Assembly (NCBI RefSeq): GCF_902148845.1
Contig: NW_021941230.1
Coordinates: 12,937,651-13,001,650, forward strand
Direction: 5' to 3'
Length of the DNA stretch: 64,000 nt
Source: Salarias fasciatus
Taxonomy: Eukaryota; Chordata; Actinopteri; Blenniiformes; Blenniidae
Shown here: in pieces, positions 1 through 16,329 of the stretch
Layout: every line of letters begins with the position of its first letter
Position numbering within the stretch: position 1 is the stretch's first letter
The notes under the pieces: generated by a model
Database searches by the model: none
What the model saw: only the letters and a program-made list of their open reading frames with translations
Told to the model about the DNA's origin: nothing
Program-made: the position numbers and the translations under genes

Positions 1-607
1 GAAAGATCAAATCAAACAAGTCGTCACTTAGCAGTGTACGCAGACGTGAACGTCATTTGCAGAAGTTTGTTTTCGTTAGGAATCATTCCATCCACATTTC
101 ACATGTTCATGATATAATGGTGCAGCTCCACTTCATTAACGACCAGATTTGGAATAAAAAGGATCAAAGAAGAAGCTGTAGAGACTATTATGTGAGGAAA
201 AACCCAAAATGTACCTTTTCACCATTAATTACTACCTGGTGGGAGATGAATCTGAAGGGATAAAGCTCAGTTTGCTCTTGTGGTGTTAATAAAACTATGA
301 TGTGTGTGTGTGTGTTGTTGTTGTTGCTCCATTGACTCTGAGTAGCATTGTTTCTCCAGCTTGCCTCAGTTCCAGCACACAGGCGGGACAATCCTGAAGC
401 TTTGTGTGTGAGCCGTGTTTAGAACAGATGTGTGAGTGTTTTCTGCTCCAGGTGAAATCTATCTGTCTGTACTTGGCTTCCTGACCTCTCTGTCCCCGCC
501 GCCGTGCCCTGGGTTTGTTTTGGCAGCCCCCGGTCGTCTGGTTTGGTGTGTGGGTGGATCTGGGTGGAACTGGGTCTCAGCGCGGTCCGGACCCAGCCAT
601 GCCCCCA
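1..607. other. Left-edge non-coding stretch
   Basis: No gene could be recognised here. An AATAAA hexamer at 288-293, followed by TG-rich sequence at 300-315, could be the 3' end of a gene lying off the left edge on the + strand, but there is no coding sequence to support this. The open frames on both strands in 419-800 overlap the cryaa promoter and resemble no known protein. Confidence 0.4.
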
Positions 608-627
608 CCACGCTCGGCCCCCGATTG

Positions 628-715
628 TGCTGACGGGGTCCGACACACCATGAGATAATGCCATTCCAGAGGGATCGTGGGTAAAGCCTCTCTTTCTGGC
701 TCTCAGGTATATAAA
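628..715 (+). promoter_or_regulatory. cryaa: cryaa core promoter with TATA box and Maf half-site
   Basis: TATATAAA at 708-715 lies 133 bp upstream of the cryaa start codon and is a strong TATA box. TGCTGAC at 628-634, about 75 bp further upstream, matches the half-site of the Maf recognition element, which large Maf proteins use to drive lens alpha-crystallin genes. The motifs are seen; the function is inferred from known vertebrate cryaa promoters. Confidence 0.65.
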
Positions 716-847
716 GAGGAGGGAGCGTGGAGCAGGGAACAAAGCTCTGGGAACGTTCCTCTCTTGCTTCGGTCCACGCTTGTTCTGTTCGGTCTGCCAT
801 CCTTCAACTGCCGGACCCCCAACCCAGCCCGACTCCCCCCAGCAGAC

Positions 848-2536
848 ATGGATATTGCCATCCAGCACCCCTGGTTCAGACGCGCCATGGGCTCTGCCTA
901 TCCCGCCCGACTCTTCGACCAGTTTTTTGGCGAGGGCATGTTCGACTATGACCTTCTTCCTTACACGACCTCCACCATCAGCCCGTACTACAGACAGTCC
1001 ATGTTCCGCAACTTTGTGGACTCTTTCAGCTCCGGCATCTCTGAGGTAAAACAAACTTAAGTACTTCATCCATTTACTCTGAGCTTCTTTAAAAACAGAA
1101 CGTTTTAGCTCAACAAAACACACACATTCGAATACCGATTGAGATTCTCTTCAATTTTTGATTAATGTGCAATTTTTGACAAGTGAAAGCTAACTCCTGG
1201 GTAATGTTTTGACTGGTAATGCTGTGATACACAGATGAGCTGTGTGTGCTCCTCAGGTGAGGTCTGACAGAGAAAAGTTCACAGTCTACCTGGACGTCAA
1301 GCACTTCTCCCCCAATGAGCTCAGTGTAAAGGTCAACGACGACTACGTGGAAATCCAGGGCAAGCACGGCGAGAGACAGGTACCTTTCAACCTGAAACGA
1401 CCTCAAGGAAGAGGTCAGGCACTCGGCAGCATCCAGGCTGGCTCTGCCGACTGTACTGGAGACAGTCAGTCAAGTCAACTGTTTCAGAGCCACAAGTGTC
1501 AAAAACTTCAAAAAGATCAAATCTGGCTGCACAAAAACATCGTATTAGAAAGATTAATCCTTTATAGCCAACTTACTGGAAATTTGAAGGAGGTGTGATG
1601 AAGTTATTATGGCTTTCAGAGGTCAGTAAATCCTATTTCAATCCTTTAATATCTAATAAACCCAGTTTTAAAGTGTAATCCCGTACTACTCGTTAATCAT
1701 GAGTTCAGTGCCGAGTTTCTACAGCATAATGTCTGCTCACTTTCAAGCACTTTTACATTTTATTTCTTGTAATTTTTTTGAGTACTTTCACAAAAAAAAT
1801 TCTGACGTGAAGAATTAAGGAATTAGCTCATAAACTTTCATTTGACTTTTATATTGTTATCAAAGCTGTGCTTCATGTTGCATTTTTCTACCATGTTTTT
1901 AGACATTTTTGGGATTTTTTTTCTGTTTTAGTTGTGTTTAGCTGTTTCAACTTTTTCCACGTGACTTTTTTGTTGTTTATCAGCTTAAATTAGTTAGTTG
2001 GTGACTTCAGATCAAACTGTTGATGAAATGCTGAAGCTCTTTCCATCACTGCCACGTTACAATAGCCAAGGATGGAGCCAAAACTTTGTGACTGAAAAAT
2101 TCAAGCACCATATTATCTCTAGGAACTGATCTGTTTTAGTAAAAGAGGTCAGTGATGCAGTGAAAAGCTGCATTAGTACAAGCAAAGAAGCACAAGCATC
2201 AAAGCTGGACTGGAGGTGTATTTTTAAAAGGTGGTTTTAAGATGTTTCACTGTATTTTACACTTCCTGGCATGTTTTGAAACTGGGATTCGGTTATTTGA
2301 GTGGGGTGAACATGCTTGTTTTTCAGGACGACCACGGTTTCGTCTCCCGCGAGTTCCACCGCCGCTACCGCCTCCCCTCCAGCGTGGACCAATCAGCCAT
2401 CACCTGCACCCTGTCGGCCGACGGCCTGCTGACTCTGACCGGCCCCAAGGTCAGCGGAGGCAGCGAGTCCGGCCGCAGCGAGCGCAGCATCCCCGTCACC
2501 CGTGACGACAAGCCCAACGCCGCCGCCTCCTCCTAG
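848..2536 (+). CDS. cryaa: Alpha-A crystallin (small heat shock protein, lens)
   Basis: Three exons, 848-1045, 1257-1379 and 2327-2536, give a 176-residue protein, close to the usual 173. It begins [13 protein letters not shown], the alpha-A signature, and ends in a Ser/Ala-rich flexible tail (AAASS). The alpha-crystallin (HSP20) domain is encoded mainly by exons 2 and 3 and includes [15 protein letters not shown] and [10 protein letters not shown], with the dimer-interface arginines present. In the family the protein forms large oligomers that give the lens its refractive index and hold unfolding proteins in solution as an ATP-independent chaperone. Exon boundaries match the conserved three-exon vertebrate layout. 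The 3' end converges on hsf2bp. Recognition is near certain. Confidence 0.97.
1380..2326 (+). other. cryaa: cryaa intron 2
   Basis: AT-rich intron of 947 bp. Mammalian CRYAA can carry an alternative insert exon in the first intron; nothing resembling it was recognised here or in intron 1 (1046-1256). Confidence 0.7.
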
Positions 2537-2800
2537 ACGGCCCGGCCCCGAAGACACGGACGTCTTCGCCTTCCCTTCGAGGATATGTGTGTCCTCCTCG
2601 CTTCACTCTCTAGTTTCTTCTCAGCACACTCAGTTAGTATGATTGTTTGGAGTAGCAGAAAGCAGCCGGTGTGGAGAGCCTGTGCTGACTCTGAGCCTCT
2701 CCTCTCCTCTTCTGTTCTGACTCTGTTCTGTAGTGTTAGGCCTTCGTTCAGTGGAAACCTGCTCATGACTGACGCGGCAGTCCATACTAAAGAAACACAC

Positions 2801-2806
2801 AATAAA
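2801..2806 (+). terminator. cryaa: cryaa poly(A) signal
   Basis: AATAAA 265 bp downstream of the cryaa stop codon, followed by a GT-rich stretch (2826-2835). It is the only good hexamer before the oppositely oriented hsf2bp gene. Confidence 0.7.
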
Positions 2807-2836
2807 GCTGTACAATTAACACAACGCCTGTGTGAG

Positions 2837-2842
2837 TTTATT
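2837..2842 (-). terminator. hsf2bp: Candidate hsf2bp poly(A) signal
   Basis: TTTATT on the + strand, so AATAAA on the - strand, 325 bp beyond the hsf2bp stop. If used, the 3' ends of cryaa and hsf2bp transcripts would overlap by tens of bases. Position is suggestive only. Confidence 0.35.
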
Positions 2843-3166
2843 CTTCACTCTGTGAGCGACTTCAACCCGTCTTGTTCTCACATCTATCCCATCACAGGGA
2901 GACCTCGTGCTCTAATACTCAGCTTTGTTGTTTTTAGACAAACAGAGCAGGTTAATGCAACACTGAAACCTCAAACATGGTCTTTAGTGTGTTACCAAAC
3001 CTGTGGGAACCATAAGGTATGTTGACAGTAACAGCAAAAACATGAAACGCACTTGAACATCTCCAAAGTGTGAAAGCGTTGCTCTTGAACTCTGACATGA
3101 ATAAAAGTTAGCCCAGGATGACTGGATCCTGGGGATGCACCTGCATCCTGGGGCTGGTGTCCCTCA

Positions 3167-4395
3167 TCAAGTGGTCTCAGGGCGCAGGCGGCGTACCTGC
3201 TGCAGGTCCTCCAGGGCCTGCTGGGCGGCCGCTCTCAGGTTAGGCTGAGCGCTGGACGAGAGGCGGTCCACACGAGCTCGGAGGTCCGGATCCAGCAGGG
3301 CCGAGCTCAGCTGGAGGACCACCTGTTCATCCAGGAGGACCGATTGAAGGAGGCGCAGGGAGTGGAGGCCTACCTCCCAGTGCCCGTCTGTGCCGGGAAA
3401 CATACACACATCATGGTCTACCTGAAGGGTACCGAGGAGCACTGTGCAGCCACACGCACCAGTTACCAGTTACCTTCCAGAAGGGTCCAGATGACAGGAA
3501 GTAGGCTCTGGTTCTCACTGATGTACTTCAGCCCATCAACATTGATGCTCACGTTGTAGAGACACATGAGCATCAGCCTGCAGGGAACAACACCGACACA
3601 AAACACACTGTAACATCCAGTGTCCATAAAAAGCCATCAGCCAATTTCTATACAACACATTTTCTCCTATGATGTTTCGGTTTATTTTATTATGTTGGAA
3701 CATCACATAACACGCCATGCTGTGTTCTGTGGGTTTATCTGAGCTGTGCGCACACTTTGAGTTTGGGGAACACTCCTGGTTTCATCAGCTCCAGAAGTTT
3801 CAGCAGAGTGTCCAAAAGGACGTGAGCCGAGCTGGCCAGGAAATCCCGCCCACATGTGACTGCGGCTATGTCTGATTGGTGGGAAACAAAGAGGAGTCAC
3901 AGAGGAAGGAACACATAAAAAGACACTTCAGGGGGCCTGAGGGGTCACATCGAGGTGGATGAAGGGGGAACATTACTCACTGGTGATGCTCCCTGCCAGG
4001 GCCAACACAAACTGGTGCTCCTGAGAGCTCGGGTCCTCGGTCTGAGTCTTCGTCTCCTCATCCAGTGAGCGTACAAAGCTTTCCAGAGTCTGAGCAGCCA
4101 CAGTGAGGAAGGAGGGCAGCTTCCCCTGCACCCGCACACAAGCACACACACGCAGCGTTCGGGAGTTGATTTGACATATTTACTCCACTAGAGGGCAGAC
4201 AAACACAAAGAAGCCAAGATATTTTTAATGAGTGTGGACACAAAATTTATGTTTAACCTAGACAGATATTTTTTTCTGATATATTTTTTAAAACATCTAT
4301 ATAAGAGGTTCACATTCAAGAAAGAAGTATTTCTGTCGGTAGTGGGGGAATCATTTACGATAAAGACTTTCCACCACTCTGGTATTACTCTGGCA

Positions 4396-4467
<72 letters not shown>

Positions 4468-4635
4468 GTGTGACGAGAACTCACGTCAGCCACCCACAAA
4501 GACACAGTGTACTCCTGAGCTGAGCAGCTCCACAGCAGACCGCAGGCTGCAGATCCCAGAGTGGAGCAGAAATCTGCCTGCTGTTGGAGTTCCACGCCGC
4601 TCTGCCACAGCTGCTCCCGCAGCAGCAGCTTCTCC

Positions 4636-4687
<52 letters not shown>

Positions 4688-5479
4688 GTCCAGCTCTGAT
4701 TCAACAGGCTCTCTCCTGGCTGAAAGTCCGTCACCTCTCTCTCCCTCTGACACTGTGTCTGCTGAGCGTCCAGGCGGGACTGCAGGTGAACACACTCCTG
4801 TTGCAGCTTCTCCTGCACTGAACACACACCATCACGGTCGTCATCATCATCATCATGTCGTCCTATGTGCTCTTCACTGTGGTCGTACCTGTGTGAGTGC
4901 TCTGAGCTCGGTGCAGCAGCTCCATCAGCTCCTTGTTCACCACTTTGGGCAGAAACTCTCTGAGTTGCATCACCTCCGTGCTCAGTCTCTCCAGATCTCT
5001 CCTCCTCACCCGGACAAAGTCCTCCTTCAGCACACATACACACACATTTCAGAAGCTAGTCTCCTCTTGGGAGCTTGCTGGCACCCCTCACTTCTCAACT
5101 TAAACTCACTTATATTCGTTGTAAGATGCACACATGCGAGTGTGTATCCTGTGATGGTCTGTTCACCTATCCAGGTGAACCTGCCTACACACTGTTATCC
5201 AGATCAGATCTGCCTTCAGAACTACCTGGATCATTGTCTAATCTCTTTCATTGACTTTTTGTTGTTTTGTGACATGTTTGCATGTGAATACTGATCCTGT
5301 CCTATATTAAAAAAAAAAAAAACCCTGAATTTAAATCAGATAAAAATGTTCACTTCCTTTATAGGTCCACAGGTGAGGCAGAAAGCAGCAGTGATTTTCT
5401 GCTGATTGCAGCATATGTCACATCTCACCTTTCCGCCAGGACACAGCAGCAGAGGTTTCTCTCTCAGTGAGGCCGACAT
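3167..5479 (-). CDS. hsf2bp: Heat shock factor 2-binding protein (MEILB2)
   Basis: Eight coding exons on the - strand (5429-5479, 4889-5024, 4735-4817, 4485-4634, 3981-4125, 3754-3871, 3474-3577, 3167-3387) total 1008 nt, giving 335 residues against 334 in human. The start at 5479 begins MSASLREKPLLL. Residues 18-120 form a coiled coil that contains VRVRRRDLERLSTEVMQ, closely matching the human protein. The rest is an armadillo-like helical domain with the recognisable CLYNVSINVDGLKYISE. HSF2BP/MEILB2 binds BRCA2 and BRME1 and brings RAD51 and DMC1 to meiotic breaks; it was first found as an HSF2 partner. Exon 4 is hemmed in by CA/TG microsatellites on both sides. A 5' UTR donor (AACG|gtaagt) near 6273 suggests a non-coding first exon. 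Confidence 0.93.
4395..4465. repeat. (CA)n microsatellite, hsf2bp intron 4
   Basis: About 35 perfect CA units just downstream, in the gene's sense, of the hsf2bp exon 4 donor at 4484. Confidence 0.95.
4646..4685. repeat. (CA)n microsatellite abutting hsf2bp exon 4 acceptor
   Basis: On the - strand this reads (TG)n followed by a short GC run and then CAG at the 3' splice site of hsf2bp exon 4. It occupies the place of a normal polypyrimidine tract. Confidence 0.95.
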
Positions 5480-6860
5480 GTTGTTAAGTCTGCTCTGGAG
5501 TCCTGCACATATTAGATAACATCCTTAGACCTTGTGTGTTTACTCACATTACAGTACAGCAGCTTCAGCATTTTGTTTCAACTATTTGAATACATTTTCA
5601 AAGTGATACGCTCAGACTTAAAAACTGTTCTGGATGTAAAACAGAAAGAAAAAATAAAATTTCTTATAAAATGCAAAATTGAGCAGAATATGGATTTTTT
5701 TTCAACTATGTTTAGCTTAAAAATACTCAAGAATGAGTAATTTCCCAGTGTATGTCCATAGTCACAACTGAAAAAATTTTCTGAGCTCCAAATTGGAGTT
5801 TCAAATACAAAATTTCACTTATACTTCAGTAGGCACAGACTATGTTTTTGAAAAGTAAGATGAAACAGGACTAAACAAAAGCTATTCACAATATTTCACA
5901 TTTTCTTTGTGAATACTGTTATTTTATTATATCAAACTATTTCATAATGTTGATGATGGCTACATGTTTTTACATGCATGTATTTGGTTATAAACATTTA
6001 CGGTATTGTGTTACAGCCGAATTTTCCATTTGGAGGAAAAGTTAACAGCTATTAAAAATACAAAGAATATCTGAATGTACTTTGAATTCGACCTCATTTC
6101 AAATGTTGATTTTGCAGGTTCAATGTGTGAAGTATTTATCTGATACGTATCTTTAATCAGTACGTAGCAAATAATATTCACTGACAAGCTAAGCAACACG
6201 TGACATATTTAGGTTTTAAAAAGGCGACATTAGATTATTTTTGACAAAAGTGAATAATTCTTTCAAAACTTACCGTTAGCCGCGCTATGCTAACACCACG
6301 TGAGGTAAGACATGACGTGGTGACGTAGGAAGCCAGTTAACGTAAAATATTTTTAATAGTCCAAGATATTGAACAAATTAAATGTTGTAATAACGCTTGA
6401 TGACTTATCAATGAGACAAAGATACATTAATTATAATTTTACAATAAAAATAAACACTACATAAAACTTGAAAAACAAAACGACTGTTAAACACAAAAGA
6501 AGCATTTTGAAAAGGCAAAATAGAATACAAAAATAAAACAGAATTATTAGAATAGAATAGAATAGAATAGAATAGAATAGAATAGAATAGAATAGAATAG
6601 AATAGAATACATGTCCCGGGGTTACCTGGAGCTCTTCCGCCACCCTGTAGGTGGCGTCCTACAGGCTCCGGGTCCTCCTTTAGGCGTCCGGTCCCTGTTT
6701 TATGTTCCTCCGGTTGCGAGTCTTCCTCTCCAGCTCCAGTCCGGCTCTTGTGTCCCTCCGGGCTAACACAGTCTGTTCAAGTCTCCCTTTGTGTTGAGCC
6801 CCGGATCGTGCTGCTCCAGGACCGGGATACTCCGTGAGAGAGACCCCGGATAGTACGCTG
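5480..6860. other. Divergent hsf2bp/ankrd10 upstream region
   Basis: AT-rich sequence. A 5' splice donor for hsf2bp lies near 6272, followed by a probable non-coding first exon up to about 6300. The last 250 bases before 6861 are GC-rich and form the ankrd10 promoter and 5' UTR. No further gene was seen. Confidence 0.5.
6550..6608. repeat. (AATAG)n pentanucleotide repeat
   Basis: About twelve tandem AATAG units between the divergent hsf2bp and ankrd10 promoters. Confidence 0.95.
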
Positions 6861-11499
<4,639 letters not shown>

Positions 11500-13595
11500 G
11501 CACCATGTCAACACGGCGGGGAAACATCGGACACCAAAGATTCCCGTTATGCGGTTAGCGCGAACAACTCCACGTATTTGTACGACAGGAATGTTAGAAT
11601 GTTTGTTTTGAAATTTGTTTTCAGAGTTTTCATTCATAACCAACAGTTATCCGTCATCAGCAAAGAAAATACACTTTAGCCCAAATTCTCTGTTTGTTAA
11701 CCCAGTTAGCTTTACGCTAATGCTCCCAGGCTAAGTGACTCCAGACAAATCCGTCCCTGCTTTTTTTTTTTTTTTTTTTAATATGTTGTAGCTTTACAGC
11801 AGATTTGTGTTCTGTGTAGTTGTAGTTTTCTTTTCTCGAGGTTGTTTTGTTACAGTTCCAGAAGAGTAGACAGGATAAGTAAGTTGGTATCGTCTTCTAT
11901 AAATAAGTTCTGTGGGTTTTTTTTGTTTTTATCACAAAAAGGGACAAATACATTTCAACAAAGCACAATTACTTCAGTATAGTAAAAAAAAAAAAAAAAC
12001 CCTCGGCATGCATGGCCAGTTTAGCTTAAATGCTAATGTTACTTTGCTTGCAGTAAGGGTAGCAGTTCTCAGTGTCGTTATATGTCAAGTACTTTTTCTA
12101 AAAGTGTGGTTCCCACGAAATTAGAAACGGTGCGAGCTGTGATTGAAAAAATTAATTTGTGGAATTAATTTTAATTTAATGAAGGGCCATTCGACAGGCT
12201 CGATTGGATCCTCTAGTGGGCCCAGGGCCATATGTTTGACACCCCTGATTGAGACGTCTAAGCTAAGAAAATTTGTTATTTGACCTAATGATGGTTTATT
12301 TTGGTGAACAGAGAAAGGGGGCGGGGCTAAGAGCTGATAATTGAATGAGTTATTGAAAGTGCAATGTCCTGATGTATCCTCCGTTACTATGGAGACCGCA
12401 AAGATGATCATAAAATGGATATTCCTTTCTTCACGTAGTAATACCGCCATGCAGTTGGGGGCAGTAGTGAGTCAGTCCAGCCTCTGTCATACACTTTATC
12501 TGCTCGACTCGCTGCACCACCACGTGGTATTAAGTGGTATCACACGATTGCTGCCTCTAAATTCTTAAATGTTCCAACATCCTCATGTTGTTTTTAAGCT
12601 GAATCTTTGCCAGTATTTGGAAATGTTTGTAAAAACGGTGCTCATCTGCTCGCTGGTGTGCACTCTGGAGGACTGTTACCTCCTTCTACCAAAGGGATCA
12701 TGAGCTGATGGCTACTTTTTGTAAATTTGATAATTTTTTTGTACGGTCTCTATTTTTTCTAAACACTACAGCAGCTGTTTGGGAATGTTTGCCAAAAACT
12801 GCCTTTCACCGACACCGCTGCCATCTGAGAGATACTTTTCTACCGTCTCACTTTCTATTAAACTGGTTTTGCATTTTCATAAGAAAAAAAACTGTGTCCA
12901 GTCTTTATTTCGTCTTCCATCACTCACATTTTTCCTTCATTTAGCCTTCTTAAAATCATTGTATCATTTCTAGTAACCATCACATCTATTAATTTACACT
13001 GAACTCTCACACTGTTCATATTCTCACAACAGTGTCACTCTGAATTCATGAAAAAATAGTCATCTCACAAATTTACAAGATTAAAATAAAGTGGAAGTTC
13101 AAATACTAATTTTGTTAGACCATTTATAAAAGACTGACAACATAATATTCTTAAGGTGGTACATCACTGCATCAAAAGTCCAAAAAAAGTCAATTTTGTC
13201 TTCAATCTCAAATCAGAAGTATAGTCAAAATTCTGACAAAGTCAAAAGTCTGATTTACGAGAATTTTGAAGAAAGTCTGAGTTTTGATGTGCCAAAAATA
13301 AAAACTGACCATCAAGACCAAAGTCAGTCCTCAGTCAAAATCACAGTGAAAGTAAAAATGTCATTCTAGTTTTTGTCATGAATGCAAAAAAGTGTTGAGA
13401 ACATGGAAACTGAATTTGAATCAAATGTTCAGTAGGAATGTGTATTTTGAAATCTTCCAATTTTTGTATTGATCTTCAGTTACGTTTTTTATATTAAGAA
13501 TTTAAGTTGCATTGTGACATTTCCTCCCTTGGTGCAGAATCAGCAGCACATTTTAATGTTTCCATGACGACCAGATAAACAGTAGAATAAAAAGC
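11500..13595. other. ankrd10 3' UTR and convergent intergenic region
   Basis: The ankrd10 3' UTR probably runs to the ATTAAA near 12857. Inside it lie T- and A-homopolymers (11762-11779, 11983-11999) and an hAT-type end fragment. The stretch from 12960 to 13560 is AT-rich with loosely repeated GTCAAAA-type words and no gene. Confidence 0.5.
12120..12247 (-). mobile_element. hAT-type DNA transposon end fragment
   Basis: Read on the - strand from 12247 it begins CAGGGGTGTCAAACATATGG, a widely seen terminal sequence of non-autonomous hAT elements in fish, followed by GGGCCC/GGATCC palindromic stretches and an AATTTGTGG-like segment. No matching opposite end or 8-bp target duplication was found, so it looks like an isolated terminus. 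Family call is from memory of the terminal motif. Confidence 0.6.
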
Positions 13596-13601
13596 TTTAT
13601 T
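13596..13601 (-). terminator. ccdc14: ccdc14 poly(A) signal
   Basis: AATAAA on the - strand, 42 bp beyond the ccdc14 stop codon, implying a very short 3' UTR. Confidence 0.6.
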
Positions 13602-13642
13602 TGAAATGCATTAAAACAAGTGCAGTGAGATGGGAGGAGACG

Positions 13643-14606
13643 TCACCTCCTCAGGTCCAGCTGGATGCTCCTCTGCAGGCTGGCTATGCTGGCGTCCAGT
13701 GCTGCCAGCCCGTCCCTGAACGCCGCCTCGTCCCTGGTGTTGAAGCTGGACTCGGACCACGTGGAGCCGCTGTCGGGAGGTCCTCGTGGCTCCGGCTCAG
13801 AAGAACTGCAGGGTGGGTTCGGGCGTGTGGTCAGGGTCCGAGAGGAGGCGTCCGGCCGGGGGAACGGCTCGGCTGTGGTCCCGGGTTCCGACAGACTCAG
13901 AGACTCCAGGTAGTGGGCGATGCGGTCAGTAAGGGGCGCTGAAGGGTCCTGCCTGCTGTGTATAGTGTTAATGACGGCAGGACCCGGGGAGGAGCAGCCA
14001 ATCTGCAGGAGCCTTCAACACAGACCACAGGAGCAGCTTTTCCCATCTATCACAGAGACTTTGATGGCCCACACACCCTGCCCCGGCTCCCTCTCACCTG
14101 TTGAGGTTCCTGATCTCCTCCTCCATCCGGCTCCTCTGCTGCTCTCCGTCCTGCAGCCTCCTCCAGGCCTCCTCCAAGTCTGCACATCATGTTGGTCAGA
14201 GGGCTGCCAGCAGGGGGCGGAGTCAGCTCAAGGTGCAAGGCTCACCTGCTTGCAGACGGGCGTTCTCCTCCTCCCTGTCCTGCAGCCGGCTCTGAGCGTC
14301 CGCCAGCGCTCGTCGTAGCTCTGCCAGGTCGTCCTCCTGCGGCCCCGGTCCTGTTAAAAAACACCGCAGGACCAGGACGATGATAAACACACCTGAGGCT
14401 GGTGTCAATCTACCTGCAGTTGATGCAGCGTGTAACTTGACACCTGGAACTGCACAAAGGATGAATCAAGAATCTTGAAGTTTACCCTCAGGGTCACACA
14501 GGCTGTGAGGCCTCTGGGCTTTCTCCCGCTGCTGCAGCTGCTGGTTCAGAGTCCGCAAACGCCTGAAACACACACAATCACAGCTGTGGGCACTGGAGAT
14601 ATGCGC

Positions 14607-14643
<37 letters not shown>

Positions 14644-16329
14644 ATACCTGTGGAGCTGAGCATTCTCACTTTGCAGTGCCAGCAGGCCTGTCGTGTCGCT
14701 GCTCTGCAGGCTTGGAGAGACGATGAGCTCAAGACGGCTGAGCAGCATCTCAGCTACACTTCCTGGTTGCACACACATGTATGTGCACACAGATCACACA
14801 CACACAATAACTGAGTTCAGCAGGAAGTGAGAAGTGAGGAGAAGGGGAGCAGGTTTCTCACCATGTCCAGTGATCAGAGCTTTGAGCTCACTCAGCAGGT
14901 CCTGCAGCGTCTCCGTTCTGTCGTTCCTCAACACGCCGTTCCTCGTCGTCACGTCATCCCTTATCGTACCGCTGTCTTTCGACGTCACGCTGCTTGAGTC
15001 TCTCACAGGAACTAAATCATCCTCTTCTTCCTGATGAAGCTGAGGTGTGGGCAGAGCCTCAGGAGAACATCTGTGGTCAGAGGACGACTGGTGCACGGCG
15101 AGCAGGACGGAGGTGTGTGGTGGTGGGGAAGAGTGGGAGGTCGGTGGCACTCTGTGTGGGGGTGGTGGCGCTCTGTGGGGGGGCTGCAGCTTCCTTCCTG
15201 CTGCTGGGACAGAGTGTGAACGAGCTCTGGTGTTGGACGTGGCTCCACGCTGACCTGCAGGAGAAGACAACATGTCCAGACTCAAGACCACACGTCCAGA
15301 TCAACCTGTGTGATTGTGAAATATCCACACAGACAGACAGCGACCTGTGTGTGTGGGGAGTTTCTTCAGGGTTTTCTTCACTCGCGAGGTGGGAGGTGCA
15401 GCAGGTTTGCCTTCAGCCTTCACAGTCCTGTTCGGGACAGGTGCTTTTCCTGCACCCTCAGCCTGCAGCAGATTGCTCAGTAAAGCAGCGCAGCGGTCCA
15501 GACCCTGGTGGAGAGTGGAGACCTGACAGGAGTTCACAACAACAAGAGATGAGAGAACCAGAGAAGAACCAGCATCCTCCAAGACACATGCAGAACAACA
15601 AGACATGAAGAAAAGGTTGAGACAGAGAGGCAGGACAAGGACATTCAAGGGAAAATAAATCTATGGAAGAAAGACAAGAGGAAAAGATAAAAAAAAAATT
15701 GAAAGATGGAAAAGAAAGAATGAGTACCAATAGACAAAGAAAAGAATATAAAGAAGAAGGAAGAACAATGAAGTAATTGAGTGAAGGAGATAAAATAGAA
15801 AAAGAGGAAAAGAAGCAACTTAATTCAACAGACTGAATTCTACAATAAACTCAAACTAATAAGAAAATAACTGAAATCTTCCTCCATTACCTGGTTTTCT
15901 GAGTCTGTGGAGTACAGAGAGTATGCTGGCTCCGGGTGGACCACTCTGGGGTTTACAGACCCTCTGGGGAAACACACACAACCAGCGTTTGGATCATGGT
16001 GTGACTTCAGAAGCTGCAGAAACTGCAGGACTCACTTGTTTGCTCCGACTGCTCCGGTCAGCCTCCCTGAAGTCAACACCTGAGAGTCAGACAACAGTAA
16101 ACAACACACTCAGGACCTGCGCGTATCGGACCCTCTGCTGGGCCGCGGGCCACACGTTGGCCACCACTGATTCAAAGGAAACTGTAGACAATGAACTCAA
16201 AACGACACTTCCCAAGATTTGGATTTCAGTGGAGGTGACAGTGTTGATGAGCTACACAGGACTGAACAGTCCAGGGACTCTAACTGTAACCTCACACCGT
16301 CTTACCTTCCGCTTCACTTTCCCCTTCAT
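13643..16329 (-). CDS. ccdc14: Coiled-coil domain-containing protein 14 (centriolar satellite protein)
   Basis: Eleven exons on the - strand (16306-16329, 16036-16079, 15891-15963, 15345-15522, 14862-15254, 14648-14762, 14486-14562, 14414-14449, 14246-14350, 14098-14179, 13643-14012) total 1497 nt, giving 498 residues with every phase joining. Matches to remembered human CCDC14: the N-terminal VLTSGRLTG, the AYSLYSTDSENQ segment, QGLDRCAALLSNLL, the SENAQLHRRLRTLNQQL coiled coil, and the conserved C-terminus DEAAFRDGLAALDASIASLQ. The human protein, a centriolar satellite component affecting centriole duplication and PLK4 partners, is about twice as long. Residues roughly 105-235 are a Pro/Ser/His-rich linker. 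Intron 1 holds an hAT-like fragment. The gene was recognised by ordered short matches, so its identity is good but exact ends of the small exons are inferred. Confidence 0.85.
14609..14642. repeat. (TG)n microsatellite, ccdc14 intron
   Basis: About 16 TG units, lying a few bases after the 5' splice donor of exon 14648-14762 in the gene's sense, where they read as (CA)n. Confidence 0.9.
16113..16169 (-). mobile_element. hAT-type terminus fragment in ccdc14 intron 1
   Basis: On the - strand from 16169 the sequence starts CAGTGGTGGCCAACGTGTGG followed by CCCGCGGCCC, the typical opening of CAGTGGT-class hAT elements. No partner end was found. Family assignment rests on the terminal motif only. 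Confidence 0.5.

Noticed and set aside
419-1123. Long open frame on the - strand over the cryaa promoter and exon 1
   Set aside because: It is antisense to GC-rich promoter and coding DNA, with low-complexity composition and no resemblance to a known protein.
4188-5294. Open frames with long CVCVCV or THTHTH runs in the hsf2bp region
   Set aside because: They are translations of CA/TG microsatellites joined to exon shadows; the same applies to similar frames at 38861-39244, 42409-42639, 43865-44170, 46884-47238 and 47272-47610.
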